From Anaerolineae bacterium (GTDB taxonomy: Bacteria; Chloroflexota; Anaerolineae; Promineifilales; Promineifilaceae): a DNA stretch of 8,100 nt. The position numbers were made by a program, and so were the translations under genes. The DNA lies in contig JANQSK010000252.1 in NCBI GenBank assembly GCA_028284105.1, forward strand, positions 1 to 8,100, read 5' to 3'. The notes beneath the pieces are model-generated. The model did no database searches and was not told the DNA's origin. It saw nothing but the letters and a program-made list of their open reading frames with translations. Shown here piece after piece: positions 1 through 7,337 of this stretch (its first letter is position 1; every line of letters begins with the position of its first letter).

Positions 1-380
1 AAAGTGGCGAGCAGATCATCACTGTAGAGGCGCAGACCCAGATCCCTATGTTCTGGCTGCTGACTGTTGAGCGCTTGGCGCAACTGGTAGAAATCAACGC
101 TCATTTCGCTACTGGCTTCAAAGGCCAAAGTCGACGAGGTGATGATCAGTTCGGGAGCGATGGGGCGGAGGCGATTTAGCAACCGACGCAAATTTGCGTT
201 GGCTTGTTGGCGTTGGGAGTCAGCCCCACAAAAGGAGGCTATCGCTGCACGCGGCTGGCTTTTTTGGGTGATGATGAGGTAGGCAAGCAAAGCACTGCCC
301 ACTGCACTTTTCATGATAGTCGCTAAATGGCCGTTTTCCGTGATTTCAAACGTTCCAAATAGCTTAAAAGTGCGTCTCAT
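1..380 (-). CDS. SARP/BTAD-type transcriptional activator, N-terminal part (runs off left edge)
   Basis: A minus-strand frame is open from ATG at 380 to the window edge (126 codons). The start reads MRRTFKLFGTFEI, the usual first strand of SARP/BTAD regulators. It is followed by LLAYLIITQ and then NLRRLLNRLRP, which match the conserved helices of the winged-helix plus BTAD region (compare the LLAYLAV and ANLRRALSRLR consensus). The family binds direct repeats in promoters and often carries an ATPase and TPR domains downstream; those would lie outside the window. ATG 380 is preferred over the internal ATG at 314 because the LFGTFEI strand would otherwise be lost. No clear Shine-Dalgarno precedes it. 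A small ORF (364-453) overlaps the start, so translation may be coupled. Base composition is richer in G+C than the central kinase. Family assignment is by motif only. Confidence 0.75.
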   Translation of the reverse strand, partial: MRRTFKLFGTFEITENGHLATIMKSAVGSALLAYLIITQKSQPRAAIASFCGADSQRQQANANLRRLLNRLRPIAPELIITSSTLAFEASSEMSVDFYQLRQALNSQQPEHRDLGLRLYSDDLLAT

Positions 381-453
381 AATACCGTGGGTGGTCAATT
401 ATGATAAGAATACCGACAGCAATCACAGCACCTGCAAAAAGTTTCTTTTTCAC
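364..453 (-). CDS. possible 29-residue membrane leader peptide overlapping the SARP start
   Basis: A GTG-start ORF on the minus strand encodes a basic start (KKK), a hydrophobic run of about 15 residues (LFAGAVIAVGILIII) and a polar tail DHPRYYETHF. This looks like a single membrane-spanning or signal-anchor peptide. A purine-rich AGAAGAG (459-465 on the plus strand) lies 5 nt upstream. The stop codon (364-366) falls inside the SARP reading frame, 17 nt overlapping its start at 380, an arrangement that allows translational coupling. The SARP gene lacks its own visible ribosome binding site, which fits. The ORF is very short, so it could be chance, and no family is recognised. Confidence 0.35.
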   Translation of the reverse strand: MKKKLFAGAVIAVGILIIIDHPRYYETHF

Positions 454-475
454 ATCATCTCTTCTGCCAAATAAA

Positions 476-505
476 AATATTTAGAATCAGTGCAGTTTCC
501 GCCAA
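476..505 (-). promoter_or_regulatory. weak candidate promoter for the small ORF/SARP unit
   Basis: On the minus strand, TTGGCG (500-505) and AATATT (476-481) are separated by 18 nt and lie about 22 nt upstream of the small ORF start. The match to a sigma-70 type promoter is partial (AATATT fits TATAAT at 4 of 6 positions). In AT-rich DNA such matches are common. Confidence 0.22.
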
Positions 506-724
506 TCGCTTGCTTAAGCTCAGTACTCGAATAATTTGGCGTCGTTTTGGTTTGCAAAACAATGTTAATTTACCAAGATTTTTCGTTTTAAGAAAAAGAA
601 CTGTTCAGTCCGCACGTTAACTTCATTCTTGTTGCAAATATTCGACAGGAAGAAGCAAATCCTCAGTTAGCTTAATCACACCTTTTTGACTCCAAATCCT
701 TAGCCATATGATTTGGCAGGAAAA
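506..724. other. AT-rich intergenic stretch without recognisable gene
   Basis: No reading frame with protein-like character is visible on either strand. The only structure noticed is a weak TTTTTC/GAAAAA inverted repeat near 575-600. It probably holds the upstream control region of the divergent SARP unit on its left. Confidence 0.5.
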
Positions 725-757
725 TTATACGCATGCGTGAGCGAATCCTGTCGCTCC
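725..757 (+). repeat. 33-bp imperfect direct repeat, left copy, with internal hairpin
   Basis: This unit matches 7305-7337 at 29 of 33 positions with no gaps, beginning TTATACGC and ending CGCTCC. It contains a 6-bp palindrome GAGCGA (739-744) and TCGCTC (751-756) around a 6-nt loop. The string CGAATCCTGTCGCTCCCG resembles the T-loop to acceptor 3' end of a tRNA, but no cloverleaf can be drawn upstream. An intrinsic terminator follows about 20 nt later, as also happens at the right copy. It could be an attachment-site remnant, a dispersed hairpin repeat or a tRNA 3' fragment. Confidence 0.7.
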
Positions 758-778
758 CGTCTAACCTATAGTAACGAC

Positions 779-813
779 AAAAGTCCATGGAAATCCCATG
801 GGCTTTTTGTTTT
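779..813 (+). terminator. intrinsic terminator downstream of the left repeat
   Basis: AAAAGTCCATGG (779-790) pairs with CCATGGGCTTTT (796-807), giving a 12-bp stem with one G-T wobble and a 5-nt loop. It runs into TTTTTGTTTT. It can also act on the minus strand, where the stem is followed by CTTTTG. No intact gene lies upstream on the plus strand, so it may be left from a lost gene or belong to the repeat unit. Confidence 0.75.
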
Positions 814-857
814 CAACCTAACAAACAAATCCCATAATATTTCAAAATTGCAACTGA

Positions 858-1395
858 CTCGCTCCCGCGATTGAGCGTTTGTATTGTCGAAAGTCGAAGC
901 TGCTCGATTGTTCCTATCAGCATAAGCCATTGATGGGAGCTAAGCATTCTAGACAGCTTTATTGTGCACTGCACCTTGTCCGAAACGGTTTTGGCTGAGA
1001 ATTACATTTGGATGCCAATGTTATGGATGTGCTTTGGCGACCTTTTTTGCCAAGAAACTATACAATAGCCCTCTAAGGTTACTTTGCCCAATGAAATGGA
1101 AATCATGATGCCGCTTATCCATTTATGAGCATGATGTTTGGGGAACGCCTCCTATGTGAACTACCCCGCAGCAAGCTGACAAGGTATCAAGAATGGGAAT
1201 CGGAATTTTTCTCGCAGCAAGATCTGGAGAATTAGATCCAATCTTTGATTAAAAATATCGAATGCTAAAGCTAGAGACCATTTGCGTGTCCATGACATTG
1301 ATGTGCAGAAAACCAGTTTGCCTTCACGTTTGAAGCGAGAGATGATAAAAGCGAAGGAGCAAGGTCATTATCCACATAGGATGAAAGATGTTTGA
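858..1395 (+). pseudogene. decayed, unidentified coding remnant
   Basis: No intact ORF exists here, but protein-like segments line up on the plus strand. One frame reads from about 858 through FMSMMFGERLLCELPRSK and LTRYQEWESEFFSQQDLEN (about 1122-1232), broken by TGA 996, TAA 1074, TGA 1092 and TAG 1233. A +1 shifted frame then takes over near 1236-1263. It reads KARDHLRVHDIDVQ, LPSRLKREMIKAKEQGHYPH and RMKDV to TGA 1393-1395. The 3' part (from about 1122) looks most convincingly coding. The 5' part is uncertain because a rival frame (952-1068) is also open. I do not recognise the family. The density of lesions implies long-standing decay. It lies directly upstream of the kinase promoter in the same orientation. 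Confidence 0.42.
945..959 (+). repeat. 15-bp near-identical repeat, copy 1
   Basis: CATTCTAGACAGCTT differs by one base from CATTCTAGATAGCTT at 1466-1480. The two copies bracket most of the decayed coding remnant, 521 bp apart. Confidence 0.5.
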
Positions 1396-1439
1396 TGGGC
1401 CAAATCGAGCGTAGAACTATTCATTTACACAGTGCATCT

Positions 1440-1468
1440 TTGCCCCAGATTTAAGCAAAGTGTATCAT
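1440..1468 (+). promoter_or_regulatory. candidate sigma-70-type promoter of the kinase operon
   Basis: TTGCCC (1440-1445) and TATCAT (1463-1468) are separated by 17 nt, the optimal spacing, and lie about 62 nt upstream of the kinase ATG. The -10 element overlaps the second copy of the 15-bp repeat. No other convincing promoter is seen between the remnant and the kinase. Confidence 0.38.
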
Positions 1469-1480
1469 TCTAGATAGCTT
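1466..1480 (+). repeat. 15-bp near-identical repeat, copy 2
   Basis: CATTCTAGATAGCTT is a 14/15 match to 945-959. It overlaps the putative -10 box, so it may mark an operator-like site or simply a small duplication. Confidence 0.5.
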
Positions 1481-1520
1481 AGAGTCAGTTAAGATCATCA
1501 AATCTCCTTCCTAACATCAT

Positions 1521-1525
1521 AGGAG
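1521..1525 (+). promoter_or_regulatory. Shine-Dalgarno of the kinase gene
   Basis: AGGAG sits 5 nt before ATG 1531 and fixes this start. TCCTA (1509-1513) can pair with TAGGA (1520-1524) around a 6-nt loop, and CTCCT (1504-1508) can pair with AGGAG, so the site could be partly masked in the mRNA. Confidence 0.75.
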
Positions 1526-1530
1526 TATTT

Positions 1531-4500
1531 ATGCCGTCAGCTAAGACATTGCTTATATGTAGTGCTTCTGAACACTGCAAGACATTAGTCTCATATTTGC
1601 GTGATAAACAGAAAATTGCAGTTGATGTATTGGATGAGCCTGTCCAAAGTACAGTATTTGCTGCTGGCTCAATAAAATATGACGCTGTCATAATACATCA
1701 TCAATCACTGGGAGAAACCGGCATTGAAATTGTGGAGGATATTTCTCATCAATATCCTAATTTGCCAATTTTATCCATCGTAAACAAAGACCCCGTAGTT
1801 GGTATTCAAGCATTAGAAAGGGGCGCGTTCACATATTTCCTATCACCTCTTGACTTCCTAGAGTTAGCAACAACAATCCATGAGCTTACAGAGCAAAGCA
1901 CAATTTTTTCGCAAATTGTGCAAGATTTGCAAAACTTACTCAGTGTTGATGTCTGTTTGGCTTGGCAGCTTGATAGAAAAAATGGCATGTTCGAACTAGT
2001 AGCAAATTCTGGGCCAATTAGTTCATCATACTATGAGACGGTAAAGCTAAATATTGGTGAAGAAATTTGGAAAAATCAATTCTTAAAAGGTAAGCCCATA
2101 ATTGTATCTGATATTAGCAATCCAGATTTATCTCCTTGGTATCAACATCGGCAACTGGCTTTAGATGAGGGATGGGTATCTCTTATAACAATTCCCCTAA
2201 TTTATAGGCAGCGATTAATTGGTATCGTTGATAGTTATACTACTCAGCCAACCGAGTTCATCAACAATCCTCAGTGGAAATCTATAAAACAAATATTGCG
2301 CTTTTTTGCAGACAGGGCAGCAGAGGTTATCCGACAAACGGATTTAATGTATAGAATTCAAGCAGTACAAAAAATATCTGATGCTATTTCTTTCACACAA
2401 GATGAAGAAACAATAGTTAGACAAGTCTTACAACAATCTCTCCGTTTAGTAGGCACAGATATAGGCTGGATATTTCTTTTAAATACCAATCAAGATGTAT
2501 TAGAACTATATGACAGTATAGGTATTCCAGACCATCTAATTATTCATGAAAAGATACGTCAAAAATCAGAGGGGGTAACAGGTTGGGTAGCAGCACATGG
2601 AAGGGCGATTGAGGCCAATGAACAAACCCCATGCCATAAGCCACTTTTTGGGCTAACGGTGAAATCGGAAATAGGTGTACCCTTGAAAAAGGGACAACGA
2701 ACGATAGGGGTTCTCGTAGCAAAAAGCCTGTTTCCCAACCACTTTTCAAAAGACGACATCGAAATTCTACGGGCTCTAGCTTCTCAGGCTTCTGTTGCTA
2801 TCGAGCGGGCAAGGCTAAGCAGGCATCAACAGAAAGTAAGCCAACTAGCTGTTAATTCCGATTTCCAAACATTGGCAAATTATACAGTAAGTGCCTTGCG
2901 TGACTTGACTGGTGCAGATGTAATTATGCGCCAAGTTTTTCGAAAACAAGATAATACGCCAATTCTAGATATTGTTGCATATAAAGGTGATGTTGGTGAA
3001 ACATTTCAGCACAGTGCCGTATTACGAATTGATCCAAACACCTCAATAAACGCTTTTGCCTTGTCTAAGCGAAAGCCTGTAATCCGAAAAGATATTCCCA
3101 ATGATATAGAAACACCAAAGTTTTATTATATGGCCGAAGCGAAAAAACAAAATTGGCATTCTATGCTCTGTGTTCCATTATTTGAGCAAACTAAAAAACA
3201 TTCTACTTTATCTCAGATCGGCACTCTTAGCCTGTATAGTCGAGAGGTAGATCATTTCACACAAAATGATACCGAGCTAGTACAAACGTTTGCAAATCAA
3301 CTTGTAATTGCATTTCAGCAACACGAAAGAAAACGCACATTAGAAACTTTACATCAAACATCGCTAGACATTGTTGCACATACTAATTTGGACGATTTGA
3401 TGGTGGCTCTTATTGAAAGAGCAGCAAAGCTATTTGCAGGAGAAACAAATAAAGGAATTGGTGTTGGTTTTTGGGAATGTAACCACAAAACCAATAAAGC
3501 TACACTTATTTATAGCACCAACAAGAACTGGCAAGGAACAACTATTAAGTTAACTGAAAGCTTGATTGGGCGTGTAATAGAGACAGGGTCTGCTCAGTAC
3601 ATAAATGGTTTTCCCAATTGGAGGGACCACGCTGCTATTTTTGATAAGATGGATCGCCTTGGGGCAATAAAAAATCTCATTGAAGCTCCAATCAAAAAAG
3701 ACGGAATTGTAATCGCAATTCTTGCGATTACAGATGCGAGCGGACAAAGGCGATTTAGTGATGCGGACATAGCACTTCTGGAAAGTCTAGCCGATATGGT
3801 GGCTATTGCTATTCAAAATGCTCAATTTATTAAACAAGAACAGAGCCTAAAATATCAGGCAGAATCATTATGGCAACTTGCTAGAGAAACTAGCTCACAA
3901 CCAACATTTAAGTCGTTGCCATTAGTTATCCAACTGGCCATTGAACTGTCAAACGCTGATTTTGCTAAACTCTATGTTTTAAATCCAGAAACTAGTGAGA
4001 TTGAAGCCGAATACCAATGGCCACTTAATACACAAACGAGAACTCCAAAACGCATAACACCACAGGAAGGGCTTGCTTGGGAAGTTTTTATTAATAAACG
4101 ACATAATGTTATTCGCTCACATAGTGATTCTAACATTGGCTTTTCACTTCGAATGGATACCAATCTTATCGGTATTTTCATTGTAGGATGTGACCAGCCT
4201 CATCAATTCAGCGAAGACGAGCTAAGGTTGTTTATGACATTAGTAGAGCAATCTGCTTTAACGATTGAAAAGGAGCGATTATTTCGTCAAGTTAACCGCC
4301 AAAAAAAAGAGCAAATTCTCGCAATTCATGAAATAACTAAGTCAATATCAGGGCAAAATGGTGGTGAACTAAAAGCTATATTTCATCAAATGTTAAGATG
4401 GTTAATTGTTTTAATTAAAGGAACAATATCTGGATCAATTTATTTACTGGAAGAAAATACAAACACCTTGATCCTAGTAGCATCTAGCGGAAATGAAATC

Positions 4501-6471
4501 CCAAAAAAATTACATCAAATACCTCTCACAAAAGGAGTTATCGGAAAGGTTGCTCAGACTGGTAAATCAATTATTTTAGATAATGTTTTGAATGCACAAG
4601 GTTATCTGCAAGGGTTTCCAGAAACGCGCTCTGAACTAGTTGTTCCTATCGTCAAAACGGGGAAGGTAATAGGGGTTCTTAATCTTGAACATCCTCATGT
4701 AATGGCGTTTACAGAACATGACAAAACACTTGTAGAATCAGTAGCGGAACTTGCTGTTGTGGCGGGAACTAACCAAGAATTAATCAATGAATTAATATTG
4801 AAAGCTACAAGCCTCGAACAAATACAACGCTTTACAGACTTAATATTGATGGAGCGTCCTAGGATGCAGACTATCCTTGACCTCATTGTATCAAACGCTG
4901 CAAGTATTTTTCAGGAAGTGGATTGTGCGATTCGATTGTATGATGTTGAGGCTAATAATTTTGGGCGACGTATTACAGTTCCTTCCAGTCCAATGACTGG
5001 ACACGAGACAGATCCACCCCGAGATGATGGTGTTAGCTGGCATGTAATAAACTCAAAGAAACCTTATTATATTGACGATACACATACTGCATCTTTGGGA
5101 CAACCTCAATTGAGAAATAAATGGTTAATGAGGGGTATCCGTACAGTTGCTGCATTACCTTTAATACGCGAAGGTGATGTTGTCGGGGTGATGCATCTTA
5201 ATTCAAATAAAGCAACTGCCTTTAATGAAGGCGAACGTCAGATAATTGAGTTATATGCTAAACATGTAGCTGTTATCATTTATAATGCTCAGCTCAATGA
5301 GCAAATAGAGAAAAATAGAGAGGCTGAAATTGAAGTTATTAGCAACATTGCCAATTCTATTTCTATGAATGCTCATCAAGGTCGTAGCCGTGTGCTGGAA
5401 AGGATCATTGATTCAATTGGAAACCTGCTAGGGCGTTTTAATCTCTATGATGTAAGGCTTGTTAACGAAGCAAATAGGACAGAACTTATTGTTGCCGCTA
5501 TTAAAGGGAAAAGAGCGATAGGTTTTCAACCTCGAATAAAAATTGGCGAGGGTATTGTTGGATGGGTAGCAGCAAACAAGCAACCACAACGTATCGCCGA
5601 TGTTACACAAGACCCGCGATATATACCTGGCCTTGAAAATGCACGTTCTGAATTAGTCGTTCCAATGTTGCGAGGCTCACAATTGATTGGTGTGCTTAAC
5701 ATAGAACACCCTGAAATTAATGTTTTTGATGAAAATGACGAAAAATTGGCACAGGCAATTGCTGATTTGGCCGTGGTTGCTATTGAAAACGCAGCACTAT
5801 ATGCTAATTTACGAGATAATGTGAGAGGGGAGACCATTCATAAAATTAATAATTTAGTTGGTTCAATACGGCCTCGAATTGAGTTAATTAAAGAAAAATC
5901 AGATCTTGGAACTCCAATTGAGAAAGAAGCCTTGTATCATCATTTAGATAATATCTATAAGCAAGTTACACAAATCATGCAAGAAGCCCAAGACTACAGG
6001 GATAATGATAATGTTATTGGAGTAAATATAAATGAGATTTTAGACCAAGCAGTTGACCAAATAAAATTATCTGGTTTGTTGGAAGACAATAACATCACCT
6101 TAGAAAAGGATTATGAATACAATCTTCCACTTGTAATAATCAACCAACTACGTATTTTCGATGCTGCATTTAATATAATGAAAAACGGTGCCCAAGCAAT
6201 GCCAAATGGTGGCACCCTTTCTGTTCGTACAAGTTATTTAACCTCAAAGAATCTGGTAGAGATTATCATTTCAGATACTGGCATTGGTATTTCACCAGAA
6301 AATATCGAGAAGATATTTCTTTGGAAATTCACAACCAAACATAAAAAAGGAATGGGATTTGGTCTCGCCCAAAGCCAAAAGTTTATCAACGAAATAGGAG
6401 GGGACATAAGCGTCGCCAGCGAACTAGGGATAGGCTCAAAGTTCACAGTTCGCTTACCAGTTGCGATTTAG
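1531..6471 (+). CDS. soluble multi-GAF sensor histidine kinase with N-terminal pseudo-receiver
   Basis: This 1646-residue protein should autophosphorylate in response to cytosolic signals and pass phosphate to the regulator encoded next door. Residues 1-118 have a receiver-like fold, but the acidic pair (Cys10-Ser11), the phospho-Asp (His56) and the lysine (Ser105) are replaced, so it is a pseudo-receiver. Eight GAF domains follow, at about 125-268, 282-427, 440-598, 612-766, 780-915, 930-1085, 1098-1255 and 1268-1425. Each has the short helix-turn then P-h-h-x-D-like element (for example G348, P516, G680, G1002, G1341). The DHp hairpin is at 1432-1488, with His1437 in HKINN as likely phosphoacceptor. 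The HATPase domain has an N box (N1548 and N1552, then AMPNGG), a G1 box DTGIGI (1582-1587), an F box and a G2 box GMGFGLA (1607-1613), all intact. No signal peptide or membrane segment is visible. The gene has a good Shine-Dalgarno and ends 17 nt before the regulator. The ligands of the GAF domains cannot be read from sequence. Confidence 0.93.
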   Translation: MPSAKTLLICSASEHCKTLVSYLRDKQKIAVDVLDEPVQSTVFAAGSIKYDAVIIHHQSLGETGIEIVEDISHQYPNLPILSIVNKDPVVGIQALERGAFTYFLSPLDFLELATTIHELTEQSTIFSQIVQDLQNLLSVDVCLAWQLDRKNGMFELVANSGPISSSYYETVKLNIGEEIWKNQFLKGKPIIVSDISNPDLSPWYQHRQLALDEGWVSLITIPLIYRQRLIGIVDSYTTQPTEFINNPQWKSIKQILRFFADRAAEVIRQTDLMYRIQAVQKISDAISFTQDEETIVRQVLQQSLRLVGTDIGWIFLLNTNQDVLELYDSIGIPDHLIIHEKIRQKSEGVTGWVAAHGRAIEANEQTPCHKPLFGLTVKSEIGVPLKKGQRTIGVLVAKSLFPNHFSKDDIEILRALASQASVAIERARLSRHQQKVSQLAVNSDFQTLANYTVSALRDLTGADVIMRQVFRKQDNTPILDIVAYKGDVGETFQHSAVLRIDPNTSINAFALSKRKPVIRKDIPNDIETPKFYYMAEAKKQNWHSMLCVPLFEQTKKHSTLSQIGTLSLYSREVDHFTQNDTELVQTFANQLVIAFQQHERKRTLETLHQTSLDIVAHTNLDDLMVALIERAAKLFAGETNKGIGVGFWECNHKTNKATLIYSTNKNWQGTTIKLTESLIGRVIETGSAQYINGFPNWRDHAAIFDKMDRLGAIKNLIEAPIKKDGIVIAILAITDASGQRRFSDADIALLESLADMVAIAIQNAQFIKQEQSLKYQAESLWQLARETSSQPTFKSLPLVIQLAIELSNADFAKLYVLNPETSEIEAEYQWPLNTQTRTPKRITPQEGLAWEVFINKRHNVIRSHSDSNIGFSLRMDTNLIGIFIVGCDQPHQFSEDELRLFMTLVEQSALTIEKERLFRQVNRQKKEQILAIHEITKSISGQNGGELKAIFHQMLRWLIVLIKGTISGSIYLLEENTNTLILVASSGNEIPKKLHQIPLTKGVIGKVAQTGKSIILDNVLNAQGYLQGFPETRSELVVPIVKTGKVIGVLNLEHPHVMAFTEHDKTLVESVAELAVVAGTNQELINELILKATSLEQIQRFTDLILMERPRMQTILDLIVSNAASIFQEVDCAIRLYDVEANNFGRRITVPSSPMTGHETDPPRDDGVSWHVINSKKPYYIDDTHTASLGQPQLRNKWLMRGIRTVAALPLIREGDVVGVMHLNSNKATAFNEGERQIIELYAKHVAVIIYNAQLNEQIEKNREAEIEVISNIANSISMNAHQGRSRVLERIIDSIGNLLGRFNLYDVRLVNEANRTELIVAAIKGKRAIGFQPRIKIGEGIVGWVAANKQPQRIADVTQDPRYIPGLENARSELVVPMLRGSQLIGVLNIEHPEINVFDENDEKLAQAIADLAVVAIENAALYANLRDNVRGETIHKINNLVGSIRPRIELIKEKSDLGTPIEKEALYHHLDNIYKQVTQIMQEAQDYRDNDNVIGVNINEILDQAVDQIKLSGLLEDNNITLEKDYEYNLPLVIINQLRIFDAAFNIMKNGAQAMPNGGTLSVRTSYLTSKNLVEIIISDTGIGISPENIEKIFLWKFTTKHKKGMGFGLAQSQKFINEIGGDISVASELGIGSKFTVRLPVAI

Positions 6472-6474
6472 GAG
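6470..6474 (+). promoter_or_regulatory. distant Shine-Dalgarno of the response regulator
   Basis: AGGAG overlaps the kinase stop codon and is the only purine-rich site ahead of ATG 6489, but the 14-nt gap is longer than usual. No upstream in-frame start exists nearer to it, so initiation may be weak or depend on translation of the kinase. Confidence 0.4.
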
Positions 6475-6488
6475 ATCCAGCACCAACA

Positions 6489-7166
6489 ATGACACAAAAA
6501 TCCGTCCTAATAGTTGATGATAATGAATATTGGTGTCAATTATTAGCAGAATTATTACATGATGAATTTAAAGTTGTTCAAGCGTTTAGTCGTATGGAGG
6601 CTCTAGCAAAATTGTGGCAAGAAATTCCTAAATTTCATGCAGCAGTTATTGACGTTCGTTTAGTTGACACAGATCTAAAAGACAAAAGCGGTCTTGATTT
6701 AATTCCATGGTTGAATACACGGGGGGAATATACCAGTTCAATCGTTATTACTGCTCTCAATAACACTAGTATTATGCGTGAGGCATTTATTAATTCCGAT
6801 ATTAGTGACTTCCTCATCAAAGGCCTTGAATTTAACAACAATGAATTTAGGCAAGCTGTACGAGAAGCGGTAAGAAAGGCTGAGGATATAAGAAGGGCAG
6901 ATCAAGAAATAAACTTAAAAGAAGAACTGAATCAACCCCTTTTGATTTTTGATCGCAAGAAATTTTATAAAAAATTTCTTGAGGCTTTCAATGAAGATGA
7001 ATTGGTAGAATTGGGCTTTAGACTTGATATACGTATTGGGAATTTGGGAGGAACCACATTTAAAAACAAGGTTATCAATCTGATAGAATATTGCGAAAGG
7101 AGGAATATCCTTCATAAATTAGTAAGGGAGTGTTTCAAAGCTCGTCCTAATACTGACTGGATATGA
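6489..7166 (+). CDS. response regulator with receiver domain and EAD/Death-like output domain
   Basis: This 225-residue protein is the likely phospho-acceptor of the upstream kinase. The receiver (about 4-128) is complete: VDD acidic pair at Asp10-Asp11, phospho-Asp55 in VIDVRL, Thr88 and Lys111. The loop after Asp55 is about five residues longer than usual (Gly68 stands where the MPG-x-x-G glycine is expected) and Lys111 is followed by Gly instead of Pro. A charged helical linker (about 119-148) leads to residues 151-224. Here FYKKFLEAFNEDELVELGF, a glycine turn (GNLGG), KNKVINLIEYCERRN, LHKLV and a closing RPNTDW match the small all-helical effector-associated (EAD, bacterial Death-like) domains. 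These act as homotypic adaptors to TIR, caspase-like, protease or NTPase effectors. There is no DNA-binding or enzymatic output. The EAD subtype number is not assigned. The link to an effector is inference; none lies in this window. Confidence 0.88.
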   Translation: MTQKSVLIVDDNEYWCQLLAELLHDEFKVVQAFSRMEALAKLWQEIPKFHAAVIDVRLVDTDLKDKSGLDLIPWLNTRGEYTSSIVITALNNTSIMREAFINSDISDFLIKGLEFNNNEFRQAVREAVRKAEDIRRADQEINLKEELNQPLLIFDRKKFYKKFLEAFNEDELVELGFRLDIRIGNLGGTTFKNKVINLIEYCERRNILHKLVRECFKARPNTDWI

Positions 7167-7191
7167 TAGGCATAACCGTTTCTATGATTAA

Positions 7192-7212
7192 GAGGATGCT
7201 GCTAGCATTCTT
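7192..7212 (+). terminator. weak hairpin after the two-component operon
   Basis: GAGGATGCT (7192-7200) pairs with AGCATTCTT (7204-7212) with two G-T wobbles and a 3-nt loop. It lies 25 nt after the regulator stop. The U-tract is poor (CTTATTG), so termination here would be partial; the stronger hairpin at 7353-7378 may be the real end. Confidence 0.35.
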
Positions 7213-7304
7213 ATTGCCAAACTCAATCAGCGTACCTACCGACTTGCAACATAGAAATCACAAATATATTTTTGCCACATGTTTAGGCAGAAAGACAACA
7301 GATT

Positions 7305-7337
7305 TTATACGCGTGAGCGAGCGAATCCCGTCGCTCC
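7305..7337 (+). repeat. 33-bp imperfect direct repeat, right copy, with internal hairpin
   Basis: This is a gapless 29/33 match to 725-757 in the same orientation. The same GAGCGA (7319-7324) / TCGCTC (7331-7336) palindrome sits at the same offset around ATCCCG. A terminator follows 16 nt later, so the repeat-plus-terminator arrangement recurs on both sides of the kinase cassette. Confidence 0.7.

Noticed and set aside
680..757. tRNA gene ending in the left 33-bp repeat
   Set aside because: The 3' string resembles a tRNA T-loop and acceptor end, but the preceding bases do not pair as a T-stem and no anticodon or D arm can be drawn.
852..878. Third copy of the 33-bp repeat
   Set aside because: Only TCGCTCCCG is shared and the small CGCTC/GAGCG hairpin has different spacing; the match is too short.
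4393..4449. Transmembrane segment in the kinase around residues 955-973
   Set aside because: The hydrophobic stretch is interrupted by charged residues (LRWLIVLIKG) and fits the first helix and strand of GAF6.
5526..5837. 103-codon ORF on the minus strand inside the kinase gene
   Set aside because: It is the antisense shadow of GAF8 coding sequence, with low-complexity Ser/Ala composition and no family resemblance.
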